In this document: piece after piece, positions 1 to 10,685 of the stretch
How the letters are laid out: each line of letters begins with the position of its first letter
Position numbering within the stretch: the first letter of the stretch is position 1
DNA from: Kolteria novifilia
GTDB lineage: Bacteria > Planctomycetota > Planctomycetia > Kolteriales > Kolteriaceae
Direction: 5' to 3'
Assembly (NCBI GenBank): GCA_007748055.1
Contig: CP036279.1
Span: 1,984,001 to 2,048,000, forward strand
Length of the DNA stretch: 64,000 nucleotides
Notes under the pieces: generated by a model
The model's input: the letters and a program-made list of their open reading frames with translations, nothing else
Database searches by the model: none
What the model was told of the DNA's origin: nothing
Translations under genes and position numbers: made by a program

Positions 1-176
1 ATACGACATGGGGAGCGTGGGTACAAAAGCACGGTTTCGGCGTAAAGACCGAGAAGGTCGAGGTGGAACAAGCTGGGACTACCGCGAAGGATCGACTTGT
101 CACCACGAAGGCGGCGATTCTGGAGAATGAGGCGGTCCCCGTGACGGTTGAAGAGTCCGCCAACTTTCAAAGCTGA
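1..176 (+). CDS. Unrecognised protein, C-terminal end only
   Basis: An open frame runs from the window edge to a TGA at 174-176 and encodes about 57 residues rich in Lys, Glu, Val and Thr, ending NFQS. The start lies outside the window. It is read as a gene because the frame is uninterrupted and because the next gene starts only 27 bases later with a good ribosome binding site, as expected within an operon. No family is recognised from this fragment. Confidence 0.5.
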   Translation, partial: TTWGAWVQKHGFGVKTEKVEVEQAGTTAKDRLVTTKAAILENEAVPVTVEESANFQS

Positions 177-203
177 CCGAATCAAACCAGAAGGAGATCG
201 GCA

Positions 204-467
204 ATGTCGTCCTACGGATACAATTTGTCACCGACCCTGGGGGCCACCGGCGGGCTCACGGTCGCGGCGATTCCCTTGAAGTCCTTCATGGGGCTCGACT
301 ACGCCACCGAACTGGTGGCGGAGGATGTGACGGCCCTCGGTCCCGGCGTTTGGATCGAGGGAGATCCGACGAACACGATTCTCGGATTGGGGCAGGTCTT
401 TGTCGGAATGCCCAGCACGATGGGAAACTCACCGATCGAGAATGGATCGGCGGAGTCTTTCGGCTAG
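204..467 (+). CDS. Small hypothetical protein (87 aa)
   Basis: The ATG at 204 is preceded by a strong AAGGAGAT at suitable spacing, which supports the start. The product has 87 residues, is Gly/Thr/Pro-rich with few charges, and has no clear signal peptide, although residues 12-30 are mildly hydrophobic. No family is recognised. It lies 27 bases after the preceding partial gene and 76 bases before the DUF6931 gene, so all of these are probably co-transcribed. A role as a small structural or secretion-related part would fit the neighbour, but that is only inference. Confidence 0.55.
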   Translation: MSSYGYNLSPTLGATGGLTVAAIPLKSFMGLDYATELVAEDVTALGPGVWIEGDPTNTILGLGQVFVGMPSTMGNSPIENGSAESFG

Positions 468-543
468 TCGAGTTCGACAAGCTGACAAAGTAAGCCGGCA
501 TCACCAGTCATTCAATAGTCCGCTAGTGCGATGAGACAATGCG

Positions 544-1131
544 ATGATGGATCAAATGGAACCCGCGATCGATGAACTCGTTCCCGCACAGCAAGTGCTG
601 ACGCGCGAGTTCACGAAGTTGAGCCGGCCCGCTCGAGCTTTGATCCATCCCGCGCAAACGTGTGGTGACTACCTGGAGACGTTGGTCGACGAGCAACTTC
701 TCGAAGACGCCCTCGACTTCATCGGACACGCGTTGCCCTTGCGTCACGCCATCTGGTGGGGGTGTTGCTGCATCGCCGCGGTGACCCCTCCCGAGACGCT
801 GGAAGGCAAGGATCGCAAGGCCTTCGCCGGGACGTGCCGGTGGGTGGCCGATCCGACCGACCGACGTCGAGAGTACGTCCATCGCGTCACGCGCGTCGTC
901 ACCGACGTCACGGCCTCGATCTTGCTGGCCCGCGCGGCGGGATACCCCAACATGAAGCTTCCCGAGCCTCTCGCGGCGCTCAAACGCAACTTCAAGAAAG
1001 AGGGGGTGATCGCCGCCGTTAACATCGCCACGCTCGATGGGGACGACGTCGACGCGACAAGGCGACAATTCTTGGAGATCGGCTTGGACGTTTCGAGGGG
1101 GAAGACCGTCTGGCATCCTCCCCAGAACTAG
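544..1131 (+). CDS. DUF6931 family protein
   Basis: A 195-residue protein with the layout I associate with DUF6931: a helical N-terminal part, a central LPLRHAIWWGC segment near residue 65, a middle helical region, and a C-terminal FLEIGLDVSRG segment. In proteobacteria, proteins of this family are, as I recall, often found in gene clusters that also hold type VI secretion accessory genes; their function is unknown. The start could be any of the ATGs at 544, 547 or 556, since no strong Shine-Dalgarno sequence separates them. It sits between two unrecognised genes on the same strand. Three vgrG genes about 37 kb away make a secretion link plausible but unproven. Confidence 0.7.
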   Translation: MMDQMEPAIDELVPAQQVLTREFTKLSRPARALIHPAQTCGDYLETLVDEQLLEDALDFIGHALPLRHAIWWGCCCIAAVTPPETLEGKDRKAFAGTCRWVADPTDRRREYVHRVTRVVTDVTASILLARAAGYPNMKLPEPLAALKRNFKKEGVIAAVNIATLDGDDVDATRRQFLEIGLDVSRGKTVWHPPQN

Positions 1132-1179
1132 TTCGAGTCGTCCTCGCGACCGCATTCATCTTTCGTTGAGAGCAAGTCC

Positions 1180-1980
1180 ATGGATTCGATCGAAACCTAC
1201 ACCGACCATGTCGAGCGCATGGAGAAACTGAAACTCTCCCTTTCGCGGATGCTCAAGCCCCGCGAACTCGCCAAGGTCGCCGCCAAATTGGACGAGTCGC
1301 ACGCGGCGATCGTCAACGGTTTGTCCAAGACCGAGCTGCCGGAAATACCGGACGCCGCGATGGAGAAGCTGCAGGCGACGGAGGAAGGCCGCGACGCGAT
1401 CGCTCAACTCGATCGACTTCGTCAGGTGGTCCAGCTCGCCAAGCAAGGGCAACTCCCCGCGGAGGTGTCGAAGCTCAAGAACGAGCCGTGGGTCAAGTCG
1501 AAGCCGTGGAAGCTCTTTGGACTCCGCCCCAGAGCGGGAGAAATGCTCGAGCCCGATGCGGACGATGGGGTCGAGTTCGTCGAATGGGCACATTCGGAGT
1601 GGATCTCCTCGGAGGACATCGAGCGGGAGACGATCCCCGCCACGTCTCCGGAAGATGTCCAACAGCCCGATTGGGCCGACGGCATGCTGCATGCCAATCG
1701 GTCGGCGCTTGGGTCGATCTCGGATCGAACCGAGGTACCTTCGGCCTCCCCCGAGACGGTCTCGCCTTCCGAGGGCACGAATCACGGGAAGGACATCACG
1801 AGTTTTTCGCAATGGCTCGGAGGAAAATCGGTTGTCGGCGAGGTGCCGAAATCGAAGGGCGCGACACCCGAGGAAGGTGAAGAGAAGAGCGAAAAACCCG
1901 AGAAGCCCGCCGAGGGAGGAAGCCAGCGGACCTTCCTCAGCCAAATTTCCTCATCGCTAAAGCGCCGCTCGCGCCGGTAG
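1180..1980 (+). CDS. Hypothetical protein with helical N-terminus and charged tail (266 aa)
   Basis: A 266-residue protein starting MDSIETYTDHVERMEKL. Residues 1-110 are predicted by eye to be largely helical and charged; residues 125-240 are acidic and Pro/Ser-rich, probably disordered; the last 20 residues are basic and end KRRSRR. There is no signal peptide or membrane segment. It starts 48 bases after the DUF6931 gene and closes the group of plus-strand genes at the window start. No family is recognised. The acidic disordered middle and basic end could suit an adaptor or a nucleic-acid- or envelope-binding role, but nothing in the sequence decides this. Confidence 0.6.
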   Translation: MDSIETYTDHVERMEKLKLSLSRMLKPRELAKVAAKLDESHAAIVNGLSKTELPEIPDAAMEKLQATEEGRDAIAQLDRLRQVVQLAKQGQLPAEVSKLKNEPWVKSKPWKLFGLRPRAGEMLEPDADDGVEFVEWAHSEWISSEDIERETIPATSPEDVQQPDWADGMLHANRSALGSISDRTEVPSASPETVSPSEGTNHGKDITSFSQWLGGKSVVGEVPKSKGATPEEGEEKSEKPEKPAEGGSQRTFLSQISSSLKRRSRR

Positions 1981-2221
1981 CGGCCCCACGCCGCGCCATC
2001 GTTTTGGTCCGAGCGACGCGCTCCAAGCGCATCGACCACATCCCCCATGTCAGAAAAGTCCGGCCGGCGCGGTTGCCGTTCGCTCTTTTGACGACCATAA
2101 ATCTCCATGAAACCTTCACCATTCGCGAGCATGGGTTTGTAACTTACGGTGAAGTCAACGACGTCGGGCCTCGAAGAGGATGCCGGCGCTGACGCGAGAA
2201 CACCTTTCCTCAGGAGGCGAC

Positions 2222-4282
<2,061 letters not shown>

Positions 4283-4475
4283 CCGAGGGCTGGCGAGGGG
4301 CCTCCTCGTGGATGCCGACGTGCGAAACGGAACGAAGGTTCGCTGGGTGGGACGATGGTCCGCAGCTCAGCGAACCTTGTTCGTTTCTTGGGGGCCGGTA
4401 GGCGATGCCCGGATCGCGAGGCTCAAGCTGGAACGGGGCGCTGGACCGTGGACGGAGAATCGTCGGAGTGGTCAA

Positions 4476-4549
4476 TGGGCGATGAGGGACTCGAACCCCC
4501 AACCCCCTCGGTGTAAGCGAGGTGCTCTAGCCAATTGAGCTAATCGCCC
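4476..4549 (-). tRNA. tRNA-Val (anticodon TAC)
   Basis: The minus strand folds into a complete 74-nt cloverleaf: a 7-bp acceptor stem GGGCGAT/ATCGCCC, D arm with GCTC/GAGC, anticodon stem CCTCG/CGAGG with loop CTTACAC (anticodon TAC, reading Val GTA), and a T arm with loop TTCGAGT. The discriminator base is A; CCA is not encoded. It lies alone between transketolase and the PHP gene, opposite in strand to both. Confidence 0.96.
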
Positions 4550-4587
4550 CAAGTATGGCGTCGCGCGTCGTTGTCCTTGCTTTCGGA

Positions 4588-4614
4588 TGCCACTGGCTGC
4601 TGGTCAGTCAGTGA
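4588..4614. repeat. Palindromic element, CACTGGCTG family
   Basis: CACTGGCTG at 4591-4599 pairs with CAGTCAGTG at 4605-4613 (one G-U). Related copies occur near 26509, 31031, 42866 and 49472 in this window, always between genes. Confidence 0.7.
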
Positions 4615-4807
4615 GAAGAGTCGGCATCCTTGACCGCACCGTCGATGTTCCGACGGACAATCTGGACGCCCGACCCAAGGACAAACTCCGCGCGGTCCCC
4701 TCTTTGTACGATTTCCGACGATTGCGGTCGACGCTTCCCACGCCCGCCATCATCATGAAGGGATCATCCAAGACAACCGACACGCCCGAGGCCCACGACG
4801 TTCGCCC

Positions 4808-5653
4808 ATGGCTCCTCCACCGACTCTCTTCGATCTCCACGTCCATTCCACGAGAAGCGACGGCGCCTACTCGCTGATGCAACTTGCCGAGATGGTCCGC
4901 CGTAGCGGCCTGGCCGGCTTCGCGCTCACCGACCACGACGCGATGGGTGACCCCGAGGAGATCGCGCTTCTCTCGGACCGCTTTGGCATCACGATCCTTC
5001 CCGGCGTCGAACTGAGCACCCACGCCGCCGAGCGTTCGGTTCACCTCCTGGGCTACGGCGTCGACCGTTCGAGGGAGACGCTGCGCGAACTCTGTCGTGA
5101 CCTCCAGGATCAGCGGCGCGGTCGCTTCGACGCCTACCGCGAAGCCCTCGCGAAACGGCAACTCCGCATCGCCTCCGACCTCGCCAAGCGGCTACTGGGC
5201 ACGGCCTCGCTCGGCCGGCGGCACCTGGCACGCGAACTGGTTCGAGCCGGCAAGGCCACCACCGCCCGCGACGCCTTTCGACGCTACCTCTCGCAGATCG
5301 ACGAAGTGCCGCGTCTACGAACACCCGCCTTTGCCGCGGCGGTCGGCGCGATCCACGAAGCGGGCGGCGTCGCGGTCGTCGCTCATCCCGACTCGGGCTG
5401 GAAGAGTGACGTGTGGCACGAGCTTCTGGGTAGCGGATGCGACGGCATCGAAGTCGACTTCCCCGCCGCGAGGCGGAGGCATCGCCGTTTCCTGCTCGAC
5501 ATCGTCCGCGATCACGACCTGGTTCCCACCGGCGGTTCGGACTTTCACGGCGACGAGCCCCGCTCCTACCTCGGCCAGAAGACCGTCCCCGGCGAAGTCC
5601 TCGAACGTCTCCGTGAGCGGATGAACACGGCGGCCATTTCCGCCAAGACATGA
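4808..5653 (+). CDS. PHP-domain metal-dependent phosphoesterase
   Basis: A 281-residue protein of the PHP superfamily, soluble, with the metal-binding motifs in order: HVHS near residue 11, TDHD near 40, PGVE near 67, a His in AHPDSG near 195, and GSDFHG near 241. These residues build the three-metal site of the YciV/RnaAM-type enzymes, which remove a phosphate from nucleoside 3',5'-bisphosphates or trim RNA 5' ends. The length and the helical insert around residues 95-165 fit that group better than the polymerase-associated or histidinol-phosphatase PHP proteins. The substrate cannot be fixed from sequence. The ATG at 4808 has only a weak ribosome binding site. It converges with the agmatine genes. 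Confidence 0.9.
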   Translation: MAPPPTLFDLHVHSTRSDGAYSLMQLAEMVRRSGLAGFALTDHDAMGDPEEIALLSDRFGITILPGVELSTHAAERSVHLLGYGVDRSRETLRELCRDLQDQRRGRFDAYREALAKRQLRIASDLAKRLLGTASLGRRHLARELVRAGKATTARDAFRRYLSQIDEVPRLRTPAFAAAVGAIHEAGGVAVVAHPDSGWKSDVWHELLGSGCDGIEVDFPAARRRHRRFLLDIVRDHDLVPTGGSDFHGDEPRSYLGQKTVPGEVLERLRERMNTAAISAKT

Positions 5654-5664
5654 TGTCTTCGTAG

Positions 5665-5682
5665 GTCAGGCCATTGCCTGAC
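5665..5682. terminator. Hairpin between convergent genes
   Basis: GTCAGGC at 5665-5671 pairs perfectly with GCCTGAC at 5676-5682 over a 4-base loop. It lies in the 73-base gap between the ends of the PHP gene and agmatine deiminase, so it could end transcription from both sides. There is no U-run. A related GGACAGGC/GCCTGTCC segment lies near 45385-45482, so this may be a dispersed repeat placed at gene ends. Confidence 0.5.
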
Positions 5683-5726
5683 AGCCCCTTCAAAGTCGGC
5701 CCCCCCGCGATCATGTCAGCAAGGTG

Positions 5727-6761
5727 TCACAACTTCACGACGTTCTGCGTGAGGCAATGGATCGCGCCGGCTTCCTGGACGAGGTCGTTGGCCCGAATGC
5801 CGATCACTTCCCGCGATGGGAAGACCGCCGCGAGACGTTCTTGCGCGATCGTGTCGCTCGGCTGATCGAACGTCGGCACGATCACCCGGTCGTTGGTGAT
5901 GAGGAAGTTGAGATAACTCGCCGGCAAGCGGTCCCAGCCCTCCATGACCGGCTTCGGCATCGGCAGGGTGACGATGCGGTACGGCTTGCCGTGCTCGTCA
6001 CGCAGGGCGCGAAGCTGGCTCAGGTTCTCCTTGAGCACGTCGAAGTTGACGTCGTGGCGGTCCTCTTGGGTCGCGGCGACGATGGTGTCCTCGGCGACGA
6101 AGCGGGCGAGGTTGTCGATGTGCCCATCGGTGTCGTCCCCATCGAGGCCCCTTTCGAGCCAAACGACCTTGGTGCAACCGAGGTACTTGGCGAAGATCGC
6201 CTCCGCGTCGCCGCGCGTCAGGTGCGGGTTGCGCTGAAAGTCGATGACGGAGGGCTGACACGTCAAGAGCGTCCCGCGCCCGTTGGTTTCAAGCGTTCCC
6301 CCTTCGAGCACGATGCCGGGGGATACGAGCGGTGACTTCATGATGTCAGCGATCGAGTGCTTGAGGACCTCGTCGTGCCGATGCGGGAATTTTCCGCCCC
6401 AGCCGTTAAAGGTGAAGCCGATCGCGGCGCGCGACACGCCTCCCTCGTCGTGTCGTTCGACGAAGACCGGCCCGGTGTCGCGCAGCCAGACATCGTCGAA
6501 CGCGAGGACGTGGCAGTAGACGTTATCGCTGTTGGCTCCCGCCTCGGCGGCGCGGCGACGGCAGGTCGTCGCATCGGTGTCGCTCGCGACGGCGACATGG
6601 ACCTCCTGGCCGCTCGAGAGCGTGGCGACGAGCTTCGCCAACGTCTCGAGGACGCGGTCGAAGCTCTTCGGCCAAGTCGAACGATCGTGGGGCCACGCCA
6701 TCCAGATCGACTCTTGCGGTTCCCATTCGGCGGGCATGCGGTAGTGAGTGTTCATGGTCAT
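5727..6761 (-). CDS. aguA: Agmatine deiminase
   Basis: Agmatine deiminase (344 aa) converts agmatine to N-carbamoylputrescine and ammonia; it belongs to the PAD_porph/guanidino-modifying fold. Visible signatures are PAEWEPQESIWMAWPH at the N-terminus, WLRDTGP near 93, EGGTLETNG near 150, DGDDTDGHIDN near 210, and GAIHCLTQ at the end with the catalytic Cys at about 336. The ATG at 6761 overlaps the stop codon of the upstream aguB gene in an ATGA arrangement, so the two are translationally coupled; a second ATG lies at 6755. Together the pair completes the two-step route from agmatine to putrescine. An arginine decarboxylase is not seen in the window. Confidence 0.95.
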   Translation of the reverse strand: MTMNTHYRMPAEWEPQESIWMAWPHDRSTWPKSFDRVLETLAKLVATLSSGQEVHVAVASDTDATTCRRRAAEAGANSDNVYCHVLAFDDVWLRDTGPVFVERHDEGGVSRAAIGFTFNGWGGKFPHRHDEVLKHSIADIMKSPLVSPGIVLEGGTLETNGRGTLLTCQPSVIDFQRNPHLTRGDAEAIFAKYLGCTKVVWLERGLDGDDTDGHIDNLARFVAEDTIVAATQEDRHDVNFDVLKENLSQLRALRDEHGKPYRIVTLPMPKPVMEGWDRLPASYLNFLITNDRVIVPTFDQPSDTIAQERLAAVFPSREVIGIRANDLVQEAGAIHCLTQNVVKL

Positions 6762-7624
6762 GTCCGATCGAGAAAACGTTGATCGAGCCCGTCGTAGGCA
6801 TCGATGCGGCGGTCGCGAAGAAAGGGCCAAATGCGGCGAACGTATTCGACGCGATCGAGGTCGCAATCGGCGATGAGGACTTCCTCTTCCTCGCCCGCCT
6901 GGGCGATGACGACACCGAGCGGGTCGCAGAGGAAGGAGCGTCCCCAGAAGGTGATCTCGCCATCGGTGCCGACGCGGTTGATCGCCGCGACGAAGAGCCC
7001 GTTGCTGATTGCGTGGCCGCGTTGCACCGTCTGCCACGCGTTGGCCTGGTCCTCTCCCTCCTCCTCGCGTTCCTCCGGCAACCATCCAATGGCGGTCGGG
7101 TAGACGAGCAGGTTCGCCCCGCGAAGCGTCATCAACCGAGCCGCTTCGGGAAACCATTGGTCCCAGCAAATGAGCGGGCCAACGGAGACATCGGCGACAC
7201 GGGCGGTGGGGTAGCCCAAGTCGCCTGGTGTGAAGTAGAACTTCTCGCGGTAGCAGGGATCGTCCGGGATGTGGTTCTTACGGTAGTGGCTCACGATCGA
7301 CCCCTTCGGATCGATCACGACGCACGAGTTGTGAAAGACCCCCGCCGCCCGGCGTTCGAATAGGGGAACCAGCAGCCAGATCGATCGCTCGTTCGCGATT
7401 CGCGCCAATCGTTCGGTTGTCGGTCCCGGAATCGGTTCGGCGAAGTCGAACGCGGCGACATCCTCAATTTGGCAGAAGTATTGCGTGAGAAAGAGTTCCG
7501 GCAAGCAGACGAACAGCGCTCCTCGGTCGGCCGCGTCAAGGATGAACGCCTCGGCCCGCTCGAGATTCCTCTCGGGCTCGGTCGCGCACGCCATCTGCAC
7601 CAGAGCTACTCGAAGTGAGCTCAT
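6758..7624 (-). CDS. aguB: N-carbamoylputrescine amidase (nitrilase family)
   Basis: A 288-residue carbon-nitrogen hydrolase that releases putrescine, CO2 and ammonia from N-carbamoylputrescine. The Glu-Lys-Cys triad is visible at about E43 (LPELF), K116 (YRKNHIPDD) and C153 (PLICWDQWFPE); the last motif with DQWFPE and the LVYPTAIGW segment are typical of AguB. The start at 7624 (MSSLRVALVQ) has GAGGGACG upstream; an ORF extension to 7684 lacks support. The gene is first in the aguB-aguA pair and overlaps aguA by 4 bases. Polyamine synthesis or agmatine use as nitrogen source are the likely roles. Confidence 0.94.
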   Translation of the reverse strand: MSSLRVALVQMACATEPERNLERAEAFILDAADRGALFVCLPELFLTQYFCQIEDVAAFDFAEPIPGPTTERLARIANERSIWLLVPLFERRAAGVFHNSCVVIDPKGSIVSHYRKNHIPDDPCYREKFYFTPGDLGYPTARVADVSVGPLICWDQWFPEAARLMTLRGANLLVYPTAIGWLPEEREEEGEDQANAWQTVQRGHAISNGLFVAAINRVGTDGEITFWGRSFLCDPLGVVIAQAGEEEEVLIADCDLDRVEYVRRIWPFLRDRRIDAYDGLDQRFLDRT

Positions 7625-7764
7625 CGTCCCTCGCCGCCTTGCGAATCGGTTCCCAACCACCCAGCAAGGAATTGTACGAAACAATCGCGTGTTTGCAGAT
7701 ACCTAGTCGGGTGGACTTACTTTCTGCCGGGTTTGGGGGCGAGTTTGCGACCTCGGGTCGATCG

Positions 7765-8889
7765 CTATCCCGCCAGCTCATCCAAGACGTGACTCGAGAA
7801 ATGCGCGGCCGAGAAGCCGAAGGTGGACTTCGCGGGGAGGTGGCCGCGGGAGAGTTGGCCGAACATGCTGACGAGGCAGCGGGCCATGGTGTCGGGTTGC
7901 TCCTCGACGATGCCGTGGCCGGCGTCGGGGACGAGGGTCAGCGAGACATCGACCCCTTCCTCGGCGAGGGCCTGGTAGACCTTCCGCTCGTACTCCGGCG
8001 GAACCAGTCGATCAAGCGCCCCGACCAACAGGTGAACCGGGACCGTCAGCTCCCGCGGTTTTGTCTTCGGGACATGCCGTAGGTAGTTCAGATACGACGA
8101 TGTATCGTAGCCCCGCAAACGGAGGGGATCCTCGATGAAGCGGCGACGTTGGGCGGGATCGCGATAGAGGTCGGTCGGGCGGAAGATCCGCTTCGTCGCC
8201 AGCCGCGGACCGATCGCTCGGCGCGCCAGGCCCGCTCCGATCCCACGCTCGTCGAACAAGAGCCGCATTCCCGGGCGGAACTGGCCAAAGACCGCGCGCA
8301 GCCACGGCGTGATCACCGCTTGGGCGAGCACCCCACCGACACGTCTGGGCCGACCGCTGGTGGCATGCTGCTTCTCTTCCCACAGGGCGTAGTGCAGCGC
8401 CAAGTCCCCACCCCAACTGCTGCCAACGATGCCGACGTGACTGCGAGGCCGATTGTCGGCGTACTCCTCGGCGACCGATGCGACCGCGTGCATGATGACG
8501 TCGAGATCGACGACCCCGCGTTTGCCGCCACTGCGGCCATGCCCCGGCGGGTCGATCGTCACGACGTCGACTCCCCGTGCTTGCAGCGACAACGCGAGCG
8601 GAGCCAACTGTCGCGAGTGCGCCGCGGTGAAGGGGAGGGCCAGCACCAACGGCGAAGTCGAACGCAAGGACGCCCGGTATTCGACCACGTGGATCGGCAA
8701 CGAGGAACCATCACCCAGGCGAGCGGCGATCGTTCGCGAGAGGCTCGGCGCGGCCGACTCGTGCTCCACGCCAACGCGTGACTCGAAGAGACGTTGCCTC
8801 GCTGGGGCGACGCTCTTCGATGATGACGACTTGTCATTGGGAAACGGATGGCGATCGTCGGCGATCCGACTCGACAACCCTGCGGACAT
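7765..8889 (-). CDS. Alpha/beta hydrolase
   Basis: A 374-residue alpha/beta-hydrolase fold protein. The oxyanion-side PPGHGRSGG motif lies near residue 135, the nucleophile in GSSWGG near 180, the acid in LDRLVPPE near 305 and the His in DAGHGIVEE near 335, giving a complete Ser-Asp-His triad. A helical cap with two Arg-rich stretches lies between the nucleophile and the acid. There is no clear signal peptide, although the first 60 residues are not conserved-looking. I prefer the ATG at 8889, which follows a GAGGATC site; GTG at 8907 is the alternative. The substrate is unknown; serine aminopeptidase S33/monoacylglycerol lipase-type enzymes are the nearest relatives by appearance. Confidence 0.85.
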   Translation of the reverse strand: MSAGLSSRIADDRHPFPNDKSSSSKSVAPARQRLFESRVGVEHESAAPSLSRTIAARLGDGSSLPIHVVEYRASLRSTSPLVLALPFTAAHSRQLAPLALSLQARGVDVVTIDPPGHGRSGGKRGVVDLDVIMHAVASVAEEYADNRPRSHVGIVGSSWGGDLALHYALWEEKQHATSGRPRRVGGVLAQAVITPWLRAVFGQFRPGMRLLFDERGIGAGLARRAIGPRLATKRIFRPTDLYRDPAQRRRFIEDPLRLRGYDTSSYLNYLRHVPKTKPRELTVPVHLLVGALDRLVPPEYERKVYQALAEEGVDVSLTLVPDAGHGIVEEQPDTMARCLVSMFGQLSRGHLPAKSTFGFSAAHFSSHVLDELAG

Positions 8890-9082
8890 GCAATCGATCC
8901 TCACCACGTTGACATCATGTGGTCGTGGCCGGCGCCAGCGGGCCTGGAGGCCGCGTGCGTCTGTCGGTTAGCAACCGGTTCGGTGAATTTCCCCCCTGCG
9001 TAGGTAGGAGCCTCATTGTGACGCGAAGTGCCCCGATTGGAAGGGGCTCGGGGCGGAAAACGCTGAAGCGATCTTCTCCGAG

Positions 9083-9098
9083 TTGTCAAGTTTGACAA
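9083..9098. promoter_or_regulatory. Perfect inverted repeat, possible operator
   Basis: TTGTCAA at 9083-9089 and TTGACAA at 9092-9098 form a perfect palindrome with a 2-base centre. It lies about 190 bases upstream of the alpha/beta hydrolase start and 60 bases past the end of the UbiA gene. This could be a regulator-binding site for the hydrolase gene. No regulator gene adjoins it. Confidence 0.3.
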
Positions 9099-9158
9099 TG
9101 GCGCGGGCTGAGTCGTTTAGAGGGAGATTCCGACGAGCGGCCGTTTGTGGACCTTCGT

Positions 9159-10166
9159 TCAGGTGACATAGATCCAACGACCCAGATAGAGGGCCGGGAC
9201 CAGAAGGAGACACACGACGATGCCTGGGACCAATCCGACCAGCCCGAGGACCATCATCCCGTCGATGATGACCAGTCCGAGGACGCCCGCCTTGACGGCC
9301 CTTTGGACGTTCTGTGGCGAGGGATCGCTGATGGCGGTGCCGACGCGGTTTCCGAGGAGACCCGTAAAGGCCAGCCAAACCACCCAGACCCACAGCGTTT
9401 GAGCCGGGGCGATGATCAAGGCCGCCGCATCGATCGCCAGTCCCGCGGCGATGACGACGGCGCCACCGGCGAGCAACCCCCGGTTGCTGATCGAGGCTTC
9501 CTGGCGGGCAAACCACGTCACGCCAACGATGTAGACGCCGTTGGCCAGCGGCACGAGCCAAAGCGCGTTCGCATCGATCGCGAGGCTGATGGGAAAGGGC
9601 TCGGGACGCCAAAGTCCCATCGACAGCAGAAAGGCGAGCAGGTCCGATGCCGCGGTCGCGTCGCTCCAACCGGGAATCGCGACGGTGATGCCGAAGATGA
9701 CGTTGAGTAACCGGCAGAGTCCCATCGCGAGTGGCCCGGCGGGCGTTTGCTTCAGCCAGCCGTCGTAAACGAAGATCGCTCCCAAGAGGAGCAGGGCGGC
9801 CAGCAGCGAGAGAAAGCCGACCACCGCCGACGCCCCGAGGCAGAGTGCGATGAGGACCGACGAGAGGACGATCGCCGCGCGGAGACTGACGCGTCCCGAG
9901 GGGAGGGGACGCTCGGGACGTTCCTCGCGGTCGATCTCGAGGTCGAAGATGTCGTTGAGGGCGATGCCTGCCGCGTAGAGACTCGCGCTGGCGAACGCGA
10001 GCAGCAAGAGCGAGATCGAGAAGAGATCGCCGGAGGCCGAGGTCGCCAACCAACCCCCGAGGAAGATGTCGGCCGCCGCGGTGAAGGTGTTTGGAAAACG
10101 AATGAGGCGCAAGTGGTCCCGGACGCGAACGCGCCAGTTGCTCGGTGTCGTGGCGTCATTCGTCAA
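9159..10166 (-). CDS. UbiA-family prenyltransferase
   Basis: A 335-residue integral membrane protein with about nine hydrophobic helices. The first Asp-rich motif NDIFDLEID begins near residue 71 and continues into ERPERPLPSGR, the hallmark of UbiA aromatic prenyltransferases; a second loop with YDGWLK...GPLAMGLCRLLN lies near 155-175. The second motif with MGLCR is like the EboC-type and related UbiA proteins rather than the ubiquinone enzyme. It would transfer an isoprenoid to a ring or sugar acceptor at the membrane; the acceptor is unknown. The frame starts with TTG at 10166, overlapping the stop of the upstream gene by 4 bases, so translation is probably coupled. Confidence 0.88.
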   Translation of the reverse strand: MTNDATTPSNWRVRVRDHLRLIRFPNTFTAAADIFLGGWLATSASGDLFSISLLLLAFASASLYAAGIALNDIFDLEIDREERPERPLPSGRVSLRAAIVLSSVLIALCLGASAVVGFLSLLAALLLLGAIFVYDGWLKQTPAGPLAMGLCRLLNVIFGITVAIPGWSDATAASDLLAFLLSMGLWRPEPFPISLAIDANALWLVPLANGVYIVGVTWFARQEASISNRGLLAGGAVVIAAGLAIDAAALIIAPAQTLWVWVVWLAFTGLLGNRVGTAISDPSPQNVQRAVKAGVLGLVIIDGMMVLGLVGLVPGIVVCLLLVPALYLGRWIYVT

Positions 10167-10513
10167 GGCAAGGGCTCATTTAAGGAGAAGGCTTTCAGGC
10201 GATGCGGGCGGTCGACGGTGTAGACGACGTAGAGCGTGTGAGGACGCAGGCCGTACCAAGTGAACTGTTGCCGGTAGTGACCCTGCTCGTCGATCGTTTC
10301 GCTCGGCGAGGTCGCGACAAGTGCGACGACTTCCTCAATCGTGGGAGCCTGTTCGTCGTCGGAGAGGGACGCGACATGAGCGGTGAGGTGTCGGTAGGCA
10401 GTCTTCGACTGCTTGTCGGCGGCGCTCTCGACGAAGGCGAGGACGATCACCAGGGCGATGATCGCGACGAGAATCAACACCGGTGCCGAAGCGCGGCCCA
10501 ACTTGCTCCCCAT
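10163..10513 (-). CDS. Small membrane-anchored protein (116 aa)
   Basis: The product starts MGSKLGRASAPVLILVAIIALVIV, with one transmembrane helix at residues 10-30 and a soluble region of about 85 residues that would lie outside the cytoplasm. The last part (WYGLRPHTLYVVYTVDRPHRL) looks like a beta-strand pair. The start at 10513 is chosen for its GGGGAAGGAC site; a longer frame to 10597 lacks one. It overlaps the UbiA start by 4 bases and so belongs to the same transcript. No family is recognised. Confidence 0.7.
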   Translation of the reverse strand: MGSKLGRASAPVLILVAIIALVIVLAFVESAADKQSKTAYRHLTAHVASLSDDEQAPTIEEVVALVATSPSETIDEQGHYRQQFTWYGLRPHTLYVVYTVDRPHRLKAFSLNEPLP

Positions 10514-10685
10514 GGATGTCCTTCCCCGGAGTCCGTGTCGTCGAACGCGGTGGGCGCTCGCTGACGTGCCCGCCTCCTGTTTGTGATACGGGGCCAAGGC
10601 ACGCTGACTAGCAGGGCCGCCCGACGATTCGAGATCGCTTGCTGCAACGGCGTGCTACGGATCATCCGGACGGGGCGCCACGAGC

